Positions 1-11,700 of a DNA stretch of 64,000 nt are shown in pieces (positions within the stretch are counted from its first letter, which is position 1; every line of letters starts with the position of its first letter). The stretch spans positions 29,325,016 through 29,389,015 of the forward strand of contig NC_052475.1 of the NCBI RefSeq assembly GCF_009730915.1, in the 5' to 3' direction. Source of the DNA: Dioscorea cayenensis subsp. rotundata. Taxonomy: Eukaryota > Streptophyta > Magnoliopsida > Dioscoreales > Dioscoreaceae. The notes below the pieces were generated by a model, which had not been told where the DNA came from, did no database searches, and saw only the letters and a program-made list of their open reading frames with translations. A program made the position numbers and the translations under genes.

Positions 1-2480
1 CTTTTTAAGGTGGTCACTGACCTAAAAGAATGTATGCCTAACATGGTGAATAATATAATCAAGGAACCAAAAAAAAAAAAGACTTCATGAATGAACTATT
101 TGACCTTGTGTTGCCTTGCACATGAGTGTTTGTCCAAAAGCTTTCTCTAAAGTAGCCTTAATTTGCTCTCTTTATCTTGGGAAACTTGAAAGCCATCTTA
201 ACTCAAATAATATTTTACATACATCAACTATTTATAGCATTCTCATTTTTTTTAATAAACCTTTTTTCCTTGTATTATATTCACATAATAGAAAATAAAC
301 AACAATGCATGTGATGAACTAGTTCAACATTAATATCTTATTTTAAAAAGAAACAAGAAGATAATTAGCAAAAGCAAGATAAAGGCACTAAAAACAAAAA
401 GAAAATAGATTGGACATGAATGATAAAAAATCACTGAAGTTAATGTTTGCACTGAATTTAAGCACTAATGAGGGAACACAATAGAACATAACTAGAGCCT
501 TTTTCTCCCCAACATTTCTTATCATCTTCCCATTCTGACTTGCTCTAAAGTTGAAAAATAATAAAGTGACAATGAGAGAGAAAAAAAAAATACTGTGATT
601 TTTGTCTCAATGTTTGTTTGTTTGTTTTGTTTGTTTTTCTCACCACCTTTTACTTTTATAAATTTAAGGTCAGCCACATATATATCTCTTTAGTCTCTAT
701 TAACTGTATATTGTTGCTCCTTTTCACATGCTTAAATAGCCAAACGAGGTACTTCATTTCAAGCTTTTTTTTTGGTCATGCTATTGTTTATTTGTTCTTT
801 GTTACTAATTTTTGCTGGCATATATGCTCTTTATGGTCATGTTCAAGTTAATCAAATTAGCATATAAATAAATATTGGCTAATCATTCAAAAGAAGATTA
901 AGTTGGCAAGGGATTACTCTATTCATAAAATATATAGTAAATTTAATGCATTGATTAATTCATTAACTTTAAACAAAATGGAAGAAAAAAGATATATTGA
1001 GTAGATATGGCATTTTGTTTTGTTTCCATTATTTAAATTTAGAACTTGATTCTTATTGGATTAAAGCAAAATATGATGATTAGAAAGATGCATGGAATTA
1101 ATTACTCACCTTTAATTCTTTTCAATTATTTTGAACAAAAATTCTTGATGAGACAATGTTTTACCAAAAAATAAATTTGTTCTCCTCCCACTTCCTTTGA
1201 ATCCTTCCAAATAAGGCATTTAAATTTTAAATGATGTGAGTTAGGTTTACATGTTCTGTCAAAAGGAAATTGTACATGTGATGTTAACATATAATTATTA
1301 ATAAAAATCACTATTATATATATATATATATAACTAACATTATCAAGATGGATTAAAAGATAATTATATATGATAACATTGATAAATTCTTTTTATTATA
1401 GATATTAAGATATTTATTTTCATTAATGTTGTAAATGTCGCCTATACAAGATATTAATGGCTGGGCTCCTTACCCACGTTGCCAAATAAATAAAAGAGAA
1501 ATATTCGGAGATTTGTTACTATTTTCTCTTTATTAGAGATTCAAAATTCATGTCAGTTTCATCTATAAAATCTTTAATTAAAAAATGGGTAAATTTGTTA
1601 GAATATGTTTTTTTATTTGTAATGTCATTATACTGTGTTTATCAAATAAGCATTTAATTTGTGTTTAAAAAAAACACTTTTGCTGCAGGACATAAGCTTT
1701 TATAAGGATTGGTTGTAATGTACTTGACTACTAACAAACGAGTTTTCAAGATAAAAAACAAAAATTATTTATTTTATAAAATTAAAAATATATAAGAGAT
1801 TGTTAAAAGACATACCAATAAATTGATGCACCAGTGATTTAACAATCTTTAAATATACAGTGAGAGAGTCATTACTCATTAGAGCTTCTCACTTGCTCCT
1901 AAGTTTTTCAATATTTCACTTTCCTTAATTTTTTTTTTTTTTTTGACAAAAGCGACAAGCACCGCTCTATAACGAGGTGTCAAATGATAAACAGGTGCGG
2001 AAGTACATCAGTTATGATGGTTTAATGATTCTTTAAAAATTTATTAATTAAGCTAGACATCATATGGGGTAATTAAATTCCTACCATATGCACGCTTAGA
2101 AAATATTTTAGGAACCAAACCAAGTTAATCAATTCCTCTGCCTTGCGACCCTGGAGGCTAGAGGGAGGGAAACGACATCCTCCCACAAAGGACATATAAA
2201 TAATAAATAAACAGTACCACTATAGTGTTTTTACAGTATCTTCAGTATATGCACAGGACTGTAACAATATTGTTGACCCAGAGATTCAACATTAGGTCAG
2301 CCCATTCACTATCCAAATAACTTATCACTCTCCCAAGTAAATAAAAGCACACTGCTCACTATCCTTAACTTTTAGTTTTTTTAAAATAATAATAATAGTA
2401 AATAAATAAATAAATAAGTTAATTAAAAACAAAATAAACCATTAGTTAAACACACGCACACTGCTCACGCACATTCTTCT
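1..2480. other. AT-rich intergenic spacer
   Basis: No coding exon chain is recognisable on either strand. Open frames here are short, AT-rich and without family motifs. The stretch holds a TTTG-rich tract near 605-640, a TA run at 1313-1331 and a T run at 1927-1944. The segment at about 1965-2105 resembles one at 30843-30990 and is probably a dispersed repeat. Confidence 0.6.
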
Positions 2481-2540
2481 CTCCATAAAGCTCTAATGGC
2501 AATCAAAGCTCACATGGGCATCCTTCTCCTCCATCTATCC

Positions 2541-2952
2541 CTCTTTTTATATATATCTCTCTCTTCCACTAAAAAGGTTCAAGCTTTAAGCTTTCTTTCA
2601 CAAACAAACAATGCTCCTCTCATTCTTCTATCTCTATGGTAAAACTTGAAGTTTTGCACACAGAAAACACGCTCACATTCTTCTTTCTATCTCTCTAGTG
2701 CTTTATTCATCTTCTTTCTACCCACAAAGGTTCACATGCTTCACTCTCTATAAAACTCCAAGCTTTTCCTATCAAGCAACACTTACTTCCTTCCACTTCT
2801 CTTCTCTGACCTCAACCAAAACAAAAAGCCAGCTCCTTTGTGAAGTTATCTTCTTCTTTGCCTCCATCTATTATTACCATTGCACAAGCAGGATCCACTT
2901 CCTCTTGTATTTCCCTGCTGCCTCCATGATCCGAAGACACCAATCTGTTCAG
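2541..2952 (+). promoter_or_regulatory. Core promoter and leader exon of the F-box gene
   Basis: A TATA-like run lies near 2546-2556 and a second (CTATAAAA) near 2747-2755, so transcription could start at about 2580 or about 2780. The pyrimidine-rich leader holds small upstream ORFs at 2611-2649, 2636-2698 and 2736-2753. A donor (CAG|GTTTAC) at 2952/2953 pairs with the acceptor at 4183, directly before the F-box ATG, removing about 1.2 kb. This arrangement is inferred from splice consensus only. Confidence 0.5.
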
Positions 2953-4183
2953 GTTTACCCTTTCTTTCCTTGTAAAGAAGATGCCTTTTTTAGATGAAAT
3001 GATTCATCTTTTATATTGTTTGTTTGTTTGTTTGTTTGAAGTGTTGGTTTTGGGATCTGGCTTCCTGTTTTTGCAGTTTTATGGAGAATTAAATTTTGAG
3101 AATATTGTCTTTGAGCATGCAATTAACTGTTGATTTTTTTTTTCGCCTGGAATTTGCAATTTGCAGCATCTAAGATTTTGTGGTAGGTGCCAACTGCTAA
3201 GTTTTCTTTCTTTATCCGATGATCTTTTGAGCTTGTGCTTGTACTATGTGATTTGATTGTTTTGCTGAAATCACTGAGATAAATTCCATGGAATGGTATA
3301 GAGATCATGGAAGATGATGCAACTGCTACTGGGCTATGAGTTTGTGATGCTCAGCTAAAAAGCTTGATGAGTATGTTGAGATGGACTATTTTATTGTCAC
3401 TTCCAATATCCATTTTAAATGTTTTTAGCAACATTATATCTATCCACTGTATGAGTTAGTGTCTTCTTTGAATAATCTGTAAGGATGGAAATAGACTAGG
3501 AATGGCTTTTGCATTATTTTCCTTGTTTGAGAAGAGCATTGAGCTTTCTTGTTCTATCATTTGCAAATTCATGGAGGTTTCTTCTTTTCTTCAAGCAATT
3601 GCCTCTTCCCCTTGAAAAGGATATTTAAAAGATGAGGTTCCATTTTGCCATCTTTTGTAAATTCAGAAGGGTATCCATAAAACTGCTATTCATATTTCTC
3701 TTTTACTTTCTAAACTTTGTTTCCTTTGGTGCTCCTTTCATTGAAGTTCTTTTCCCTCATTCCACTGTATTATATATATATATAATAAGATTAAAAAAGA
3801 AGAAGATGAAGGAGAAGCTATTTTTGCATATTTACATGAACAAGTATAATGTTTGAGTTCTTATTCTTCTATTGATGTGAATTTTGGAAATAATCTATTT
3901 GCTTTTGCAAAAATTGAACCAGTTATCTTGGAATGTCTTTAGTTCACAGTAAAGCAGATTCTTTGTTTCTTTGTTCTCCTTTCTCCTCCTTTGTCTCTTT
4001 TAATTTTTTTTTCCTTTTGAAAAGCTTTTGTTTTTTCTGAAAGCTTTAAGAGTAACCTGCATGGCTGGTTTAATCTAAGATCTCATTTTCTCTTCGTTTC
4101 TACATGAGCTCAAATCATTCCTCTGATCTGCATCCCTCTTACTAATTATTACTTCTTTTTCCTGATCTTCGAGTATTGAACAG

Positions 4184-5383
4184 ATGGAGCAAAACAAGAA
4201 AAGAAAAGCGGTAAATGAGGCTGAAATGATGTCTGTGTTCTCCTTAGATGAATTGAATGAAGACTTGCTTGAGAAGGTCCTAGCATGGCTTCCGGCTGCG
4301 AGCTTTTGCCGACTCCGTTTGGTGTGCAAAAGATGGAACTCTGTTGCAACCTCTGCAACATTTAAGATTGCATGCTCACAGATACCATGCAGAGATCCAT
4401 GGTTTCTCATGGTTGGCCAAGAACTCAACCAGTCTATTGTTTTTGATACAAGTGAATGGAAATGGAGAAGTATCAGTCATCGAAACCTCTTATATCGAAA
4501 CACTGTCCCAGTTGCATCATCTGGTGGTTTAATTTGCTTCCAAACGATCTCCAGTGACTTCGTAATCGGTAATCCATTGACCGGGGCCTGTCGTGAGCTT
4601 CCTTCAGCGGCCCCTACCAGCAGTGCTCAAACACTCCATGCTGTTGCCATGAATTCATCCCCCAAAGCTCAGTCTTCCTATAGAATCATACTAGTCTATA
4701 GTGAGTTAGCAAAGCTTACTCTCAAAGTATATGATGCATCAACCGGCTTTTGGGAAAATGAGATGATGCTACATCGAAAAGCTGAAAGCTCAACAATGTC
4801 TGGCATGGCTGGCAATGAAACCATTTACTTTCTTAGCAAAGCAGGAGATGTTGTGGCAGCCAGCATACAGAGGTGCTCATCAAAGCAATACTCATCAGTA
4901 CTAATAATCGAGAATGGAGAAGAAGTGGTTTATTTCCTCAGCCATACTGGTTCTGTGATAGCTTGTAATGTTACTCAGAAGTACTTCTTCGAGTACCCGA
5001 GATTGTTGCCAGTTTATTCTGAGTACTCCATTGATGTGGTTGATTGCAAGGGAGAAATGCTGGTCGTCGTCTTGTCGGAGTTTTTAGAAAGTGCGAGTTT
5101 AAGAGTGTGGAGGTTCTGCAAGGAAGATCGAGCATGGCGACAAATTGCTGCAATGCCGCCATGGATGTCTCATGAATTCTATGGAAAGAAGGCTGACATT
5201 AACTGTGTGGGTTGTGGAGATAACATCTTCATATGCATTAATTCGAGCAAATTCAGCAGCTGTGTCATGTGTGATGTTGTGATCAATGAGTGGATTGAAC
5301 TTCCCAAGTGTTTTGTGAACCGGAGACCGATTGAGTTCGTATCTGCCTTCTCCTTTGAGCCAAGAATGGAGGTTTCTGTATGA
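4184..5383 (+). CDS. F-box protein with kelch-like C-terminal region
   Basis: Single-exon frame of 399 aa. Residues about 18-65 form an F-box (LDELNEDLLEKVLAWLP, then RLRLVCKRWNSV), the segment that binds SKP1 in SCF ubiquitin ligases. The rest is a beta-rich region typical of plant F-box/kelch-associated proteins (PWFLMVG, ASSGGLICF, VIGNPLTG, YDASTGFWE, VWRFC), expected to form a substrate-binding propeller. A basic KKRK stretch precedes the F-box. The start chosen is the first Met of the exon; a splice acceptor abuts it, so an upstream in-frame ATG at 2926 could add nine residues. The substrate cannot be told. The family is certain, but the exact orthologue is not. Confidence 0.9.
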   Translation: MEQNKKRKAVNEAEMMSVFSLDELNEDLLEKVLAWLPAASFCRLRLVCKRWNSVATSATFKIACSQIPCRDPWFLMVGQELNQSIVFDTSEWKWRSISHRNLLYRNTVPVASSGGLICFQTISSDFVIGNPLTGACRELPSAAPTSSAQTLHAVAMNSSPKAQSSYRIILVYSELAKLTLKVYDASTGFWENEMMLHRKAESSTMSGMAGNETIYFLSKAGDVVAASIQRCSSKQYSSVLIIENGEEVVYFLSHTGSVIACNVTQKYFFEYPRLLPVYSEYSIDVVDCKGEMLVVVLSEFLESASLRVWRFCKEDRAWRQIAAMPPWMSHEFYGKKADINCVGCGDNIFICINSSKFSSCVMCDVVINEWIELPKCFVNRRPIEFVSAFSFEPRMEVSV

Positions 5384-6467
5384 GTTAATGTCTTCATTCA
5401 AGCACTTCACTTGTTTGCTGTCAATTGGAATCATTTGAAGCTTTTCAGCGGTGATGAATTGAGTGCTGAAAAAACAGCAAAAAAAGAAAAAAAAGTAAAA
5501 AAAAAAAACACAATTGAGGTGAGTCATCACTGATGAATTTTTCGAACCTTTGCTATTGTTTGAAAGTAAATTGATCACTTTTCTGTCTTTTTTGTGGATG
5601 GTTAGCAAATGCTAGCCAAAAGTGATTAAAGATTAGGACCAGTTTCTTTTTCATCTTTGGTTGAGTATTTGGACAAAGTTGTGGTAATAAAAGCATATTT
5701 GTTAGTTGCTTTCTTTAGTTTGTAAAACAACTTTTGTCCAAGAAAAAGAATGTCTATGTTACTGTTTGCATGCATGCTATCTTCAAAAACCTGAATAAAT
5801 ATTTGCAGTTAAATAATGTATATGCTGGAAACAAACAAGCACAGTGCTCAAGAATCTATTAATTATATGAGATTATCATCTTTGTTTATCAGAAGGCATG
5901 GTGTTTGTTTCTTGGAAACATCAGTTCAGTGCTCATTTTGTCAAAGACAGATCTGAATTCAGCATTACATTAACCAAAAAGCCAAGAAAAAAAAAAGTAA
6001 CACGTATAGATTAACTTTCAGATATAAATTAAACATAATACAAGACTATGTTCTTATGTTTGATCAGCCCAAAGAATTGTGATGCTTGGCATTTGATTTA
6101 TAATTATTATAAACTATTGAGTCACATGCCAAGAAAGGCATTCACTTGAAGACATCTTTGCACTGCCAAAAGGAAATACTTGCTTACTACTTCTTGAACT
6201 TTGCAATAATAATTTCTGAGTTCACTGTCTCTATCTCTCTCCAAGTCAGTCAAAGAAACACATAAATTTAGAAGATAGAAGACAACAAACTTGTTCTTCT
6301 TCCCCCCCTTGAACTCTGCAAAGTATTGTATTTAAAGTTGAATACAGGACACTAAACAAGATTGAGGAATCAAATTGACTTTTCTTCATCTTTTTTTTTT
6401 ACTGCAATTTGAGTCCTGGAAAATTACATAGGGGAGGAGAGACAAAAAGGAAGACTTTTGTTTGCTT
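5384..6467. other. 3' flank between F-box and remorin genes
   Basis: Convergent intergenic region between the F-box stop and the remorin stop. It contains A-rich stretches and candidate poly(A) signals (AATAAA-like at about 5686). No further gene is seen. Confidence 0.5.
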
Positions 6468-7959
6468 TTAGAGATTGTTATTGCAAGGGAAACATCCACA
6501 AGATGTGTGATCAGCGAAATGAGAAGAGCTTTGTTGAATTTTCATCCTCTGTGCTTGCCCAGCAGTTTTCAGTAACTGCTGTGAATGCTGCACCTGAGCA
6601 GCTGCTCTCCATTCCTCAGCCTTCCTTTGAACAATAGCCATCCTTTTCATCAACTTCTCCTCTAAATTTGATCTCATCTTCTGTATTTTCACCTGCAAAA
6701 CACATCTAATCAATCAAAACATACACTCAAAGGACATTCACATTCTGCAGCAATGTACACCTCCAGTTTTCTGGATTGAGCTTCTGCTTTTGCATTCTGG
6801 AGGTTCACCCAAGCTTGAATCCTTGCCTCCTCTCTCTGATACCTGAAGAAAAAAAAAAAGAACAAATTTTGATATGTTTCTTCTGCTTCTCAGTTCAATC
6901 TGAGATATATTTCATTATACACACCTGCTGCAGCTCTTTGCTTTCTCTTCTTCTTCCCAAGCAGATGCTCTACATTCAGTAATGCTCTTCCTGCCAGCAC
7001 TTATCTCAAAATGTCTTAGACTCTTTGATATCTCCTCTTCTTCTTCCTCCCTTGAGCTCCAATTTGAAACCAGTGAATCATACTGAGCACTCAGCTCGAG
7101 CTTAGCAAAATGACAATCCTGAAGCTCTGAGATATCAATGGCAGCAGTGTTAGAGGCCACCAGAGGGCCAGACCTGTTGGCTGGAGTGTTGTGCCTTGCT
7201 GGAGATGGACTCTTGATAGGAGTATTGCATCTAGATGCAATGGAGCTCCCAATAGGAGTCATTTCAGTGCCAATATCTCTATGTTGAACCTCTGCAGCCA
7301 CTTCAGTTGCAGCATCTTTCATGGACTCACAGTATGACGAGTTTCTGAAAACAAATCCTTCTTTCATGGGCTCCAAATGCCTCACATTGTCCGTAAACTT
7401 ATCTGCATGGAAAAAGATCATAGTTTGCGAACAAGAAAAAGAGAACAAAAAGTTGCTTTACCTTTTGCCTTTTTAGTTACCAACCTTTGAGAAATACTTC
7501 TGGTGGTACTGAGTTCATCTTCTCAACATGAGCAGGGGATTCATGGCAAGAAGTGCTGTTGAGCCACTTCTCAGCATCATCCCACTTGGAAGGAATGCTC
7601 TTTCTAGGGGGATTCCCTGGACTGAATCTAAACAAAGGCCTGCCAGGAGTTGAAGGTGCTTCTACTTTCTTCCTCTGAGCTAAGATGTCCTTGCTGTTCT
7701 TGTTGTTGTTCATAGGGAATGCCTTCACAAACTCTGATGTCTCCTTGAGGTTTAGCTTGCAAAGAGGATCAGGAAAGGCCTCTGCAAATGGGTTTTCCTT
7801 GTTGTTACAGTACAAGCTTGCATTATCCTCTAATGGTGATTCCTGAAGAGAAAGAACCAGTCTTTAAAATCCAAATGAAACACAAGACAAGTAAAAGAGA
7901 AATCTTTTTTTTTTTTGTGTCATTACCCTTGCTATATACTTTGATGTTTTGAAATCCAT
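6468..7959 (-). CDS. Remorin family protein, long N-terminal type
   Basis: Five exons (7959-7927, 7842-7485, 7402-6925, 6842-6761, 6692-6468) give 391 aa with matching phases. The C-terminal third is a remorin_C domain: AWEEEEKAKS, then YQREEARIQAWVNLQNAKAE, then a Lys/Glu-rich coiled coil (KMRSNLEEKLMKRMAIVQRK). The tail SCGCFPCNNNL has clustered cysteines as in the remorin membrane anchor, where S-acylation is known. The long variable N-terminus holds PSKWDDAEKWL, a motif seen in the long plant remorins of the At2g02170/At1g30320 kind. Remorins are scaffold proteins of plasma-membrane nanodomains. The start chosen (MDFKTSKYIAR) lies just after a GAA/GA microsatellite; the frame is open upstream, so a longer N-terminus cannot be excluded. 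Confidence 0.9.
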
Positions 7960-8010
7960 GCTGCTGCTGGTGATCTTAGAGAGAATGCTTCTTCTTCTTC
8001 TTCTTCTTCT

Positions 8011-8048
<38 letters not shown>

Positions 8049-8769
8049 ACTTTTTCACAGTGAAAGTGACAGAGTTGGCAGGAGGAGCAGGACAACGTGT
8101 GAAGAGAGAGAGAGAGACAAATGACTTTGCTTTGACTGTCACAACACTGTCACAGTAGTAGCATTCTTTTTCTGGAAGGGCTTGAGAGCACCTTTCGGAT
8201 GTTCACTGGAGAAAAGTAGTTAAGATGAGTAGAAGAACAACAAGAAGAGTTAGATGTTATATAAAGAAGGAAAAAAGCTTGTCGATAATGAGAGATCTTA
8301 AAGAGTAGTGTGCTTTATGCGTTTATGAGGTTCAAATTTGCAGGAAGCTTCTTGTTTTGCAGCTCAGTCTCTCTTCTTTCTAGGTTTCTCACCTTCATTT
8401 TTTATTCCCTTCTTCTGTCCGCCGGGAATTTCATGTTTCCATAATTAAAATAATCTGTGTATTTCATTGCAAGTGAAATATGTGCATAAACTGAGAACTG
8501 AATTGAACAAGGCATATAGCTACAGAATTTGACAGCTTCTAAACAAATTTGAACATTTAAAATGTAAGCCAAGGAATATCTTAGAAAAGATTCTGAATAT
8601 GTTTTTCTCAGGCAGATTAGATACATTGAGAGATACAAAATTCACAGGTTTGTATGCATAGATATTCATCGTCGTCCTCCATGTCATGGAGTCGATAATC
8701 GTTATAGATATTCAGACAAGCGATATTGAAGAGTATGTCTGGACATTGGTTGGTGATGAATGTTTTGAG
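7960..8769. promoter_or_regulatory. Remorin promoter/leader and RAD51 3' flank
   Basis: Spacer between the remorin start and the RAD51 stop, both on the minus strand. The first 85 bases carry a compound CTT/CT microsatellite that would be GA-rich in the remorin leader. The part near 8640-8769 should be the RAD51 3' UTR. No extra gene is seen. Confidence 0.5.
7988..8044. repeat. Compound microsatellite (CTT)n(CT)n
   Basis: About nine CTT units are followed by about fifteen CT units. On the remorin mRNA strand this is a GA/GAA-rich leader tract ending 29 bases upstream of the ATG, in a frame open through the start codon. Confidence 0.95.
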
Positions 8770-11700
8770 TCAATCCTTTACATCAGTAACACCTTCAGGT
8801 GAAATCTGAAACCGTGCTTCAGCTTCCGCGAGACACGGAGAGCTTATTACTTTACAGATACGCTCCTCACCCCTTCCTTTGCGCAATGCGAGCCTGGAAA
8901 CAAAACATACTCCAAAAATTAAAGAATAATATCGACAGAAAAAGGAATCTAAGTAAAATCACTAGCTGCATCTAATGAAGGACCTTGTGGTAGAAGCATG
9001 TGCCATGATGTTTCCACCGATCGGTTTGATTTGTGGGCCGGCAAAGATTGCAGACCCATCGACTTGTGCAACAACTTGATTGGTGATCACTACAGCAACC
9101 CCGAACTACACATACAGCATTGCAATCAAACAGATAATTTAGCATAAACAAGTCTTTTATTAACTCGTCCTTGATGGTTTCAGATCAACAGAGCGAAGAT
9201 TTCGAATTCATGAAATAACATGGTACATTGTTCACTAGATGAAAATAATTCATAAACGTTGAGTAAACCGATTCACCTCATCTGCCATCTTTTGAAGGCT
9301 CCTCAAAAACTTTGCAAGATGCATTTGCCTGGCTGACAATTCTCCCCTCCCAGAGAAATCTGTCCTGTAGAGAGCTGTAGCACTATCTACTATCATAAGA
9401 GCAAACCTGTAAAATACTAAACATAAGCATGGTACATTCTACTGAGGCAAAAAAATTCCAATAAGAAGATCAATAGTTGATGAGATTGTTATACACATCA
9501 AAGCCAAATAAAAAAAAAATAAAAAAAAATCAAATCATCAGAGCATAAAAGCCAAACAAAAGCTAAAACATGCAGATAGAACATGCCTGGTCTCGACCAT
9601 CATAGACGCTGCTTCCAACAGAAGCCTCGATTGATGATCAGTGTTATATGCCCTAGCATATGCCACATTCTCTAGAACATCTTCACCATTCAAACCATAC
9701 CTGTAAACATTGAGCTATTCCTCATGTTAGAGATCAAATTTTTCCAAATAAAATGATATCACAGGTTCACAATTACAATAGTATAGCACCTCTCTGCTAT
9801 CTGCAGAAGTCTTTGTGGTCTGAAAGTACCTTCCGCATCAATATACATAGCTTTTCCTTCACCACCTCCTTGATCCAGAGGAAGCTAACAAAGAAAATCA
9901 AATAATAGCACCATTCTTAAGAGTATTTGCATGCATCATAAAAGCAAGAAACATCACAAAAAACAGTCGGCATGGGATACACGTAAGACTATCCTAATCA
10001 CTTCAGCATGCAAGATCTTGGACCCATTTCATATGTTTCTTTTTTAACCAGGATGAAACCACCAAGCAGGATATCATGCTAAAAAAAGGGTCAAAATACA
10101 TGTCATGTGGTCAAACACCATAAAGTTATATAATGAAATGATATTCAGAAAAGAAATCTTACTTGACACGTGACACAAAGAGTGTGGCATAGTTGAGTCT
10201 TTCCAGAACGGAACTCACCATATATCTCAGTAATGGATCCAGTTTCGATCCCTCCTGTCCAGAGCAAACAACAATTATTTACATTAACCAATCAAGAACC
10301 AATACATCCACCAAGGAAAAGGATCTCATTGCCTTCGAAGGTCAACAACTTAAAACTCACCCTCGAGAATCTTATCAAGTTCTTTTGATCCAGAAGTGAT
10401 TTGGATGATTTCAAGCCTCTGTGCATGAAGTTGGCTTGCACTGGTAAAGCCCAAAGGGACAAGCTTTGACGCTGTAGATTAAAAATCTATGAGTCATGTT
10501 GAAGTTTATATATGATTATGATGACTTTAAGTATAATCATGAGCACTAAAAAAAGAACACAGAGTGCCTGCTTCAATGATCTTATCAACTTTTGCTTCAC
10601 TAATTCCTTTAATTTGCAATAAATCTTTTCTTGGTGAGTAGGCAACAGATTCCACAGTGCAGAGACCAGCATCTTTGAGTTTCTTCACATCAACAGCAGC
10701 TATACCAGAAGCCTAAAGTAACATGGTAAATATATTAACTATAAGCATCAACAATAGCTGAGAACTTAAATGTAACCAACCAATCTGACTGCTACATGAC
10801 AGTGATGTTAATATCCACTCATACATTGGGAAAACTAATAAGATCTTAAAAAAAATCAAGGAATTGAAAAAAAAATTCACATAGTCAATTGTAATTATCA
10901 TCAGTTAGTAATGTTTAAATTTGTATTCATGGCGAACAATATCTTGTAATAGCTCACAAAGAGAAACATTTTATTAGAACTAACTTCCTTGGCAACAAGA
11001 AGGTCAAGCATCAGATCAAATTGCATCCAATCATCTAATACATAAATGAAAAGGAATTAATTCATTGTGAAGACAAAAAAAAATAATAATAATAATTAAA
11101 GATCAGTAAACAAGATTGAAAGATCTTGTAACAGCTCACAGATTTTTTTTTTTGTCTTGGCATACAGTGAACAGATGGACTGCCAAAGTATTACTGGTTA
11201 GATAAGAATGACAGAAATCTAAAGTAAACAAAAACTCTGGTAACTCAATCCAACAGAGAACTAGTTTTTCTAGAATTACAGCAAAAATGGACAAGAAAAC
11301 TAAAGAAATTATGGAAACCAAAATCAACCAAATGCAAAGAATTACATAAATAAAAGAATGGAGACCAATATCCAAAACAAAATTTCCTCTCTTTATGAAA
11401 AAAATTAAAAAGGAAAAAAGACAACAACTTGAAACATCATGTGGATATATACAGGCAAACTGAGAGAAACACAACAACAATTGATGGAATACACATAAAA
11501 TTACAAGAAAGATGCAACGATGTGAAGATCTAAGATATAAGAACAAGATTTGGGTTTCCAATTCATATCAAGAATTGGTCTTGATGAAATTACAGAAATA
11601 TGCACAAGAAAAGTCATGAGAAATTACTGAAACCATGATCATCCGACTGCAAAGAGTAACATTTGCTCTCTTTTACCAAACACAGAGAAAGACAGCCACC

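Noticed and set aside
2698-2997. 99-codon ORF in the F-box leader
   Set aside because: It lacks an ATG until 2926 and its sequence is pyrimidine-rich leader. Only the last nine codons before the donor could be coding.
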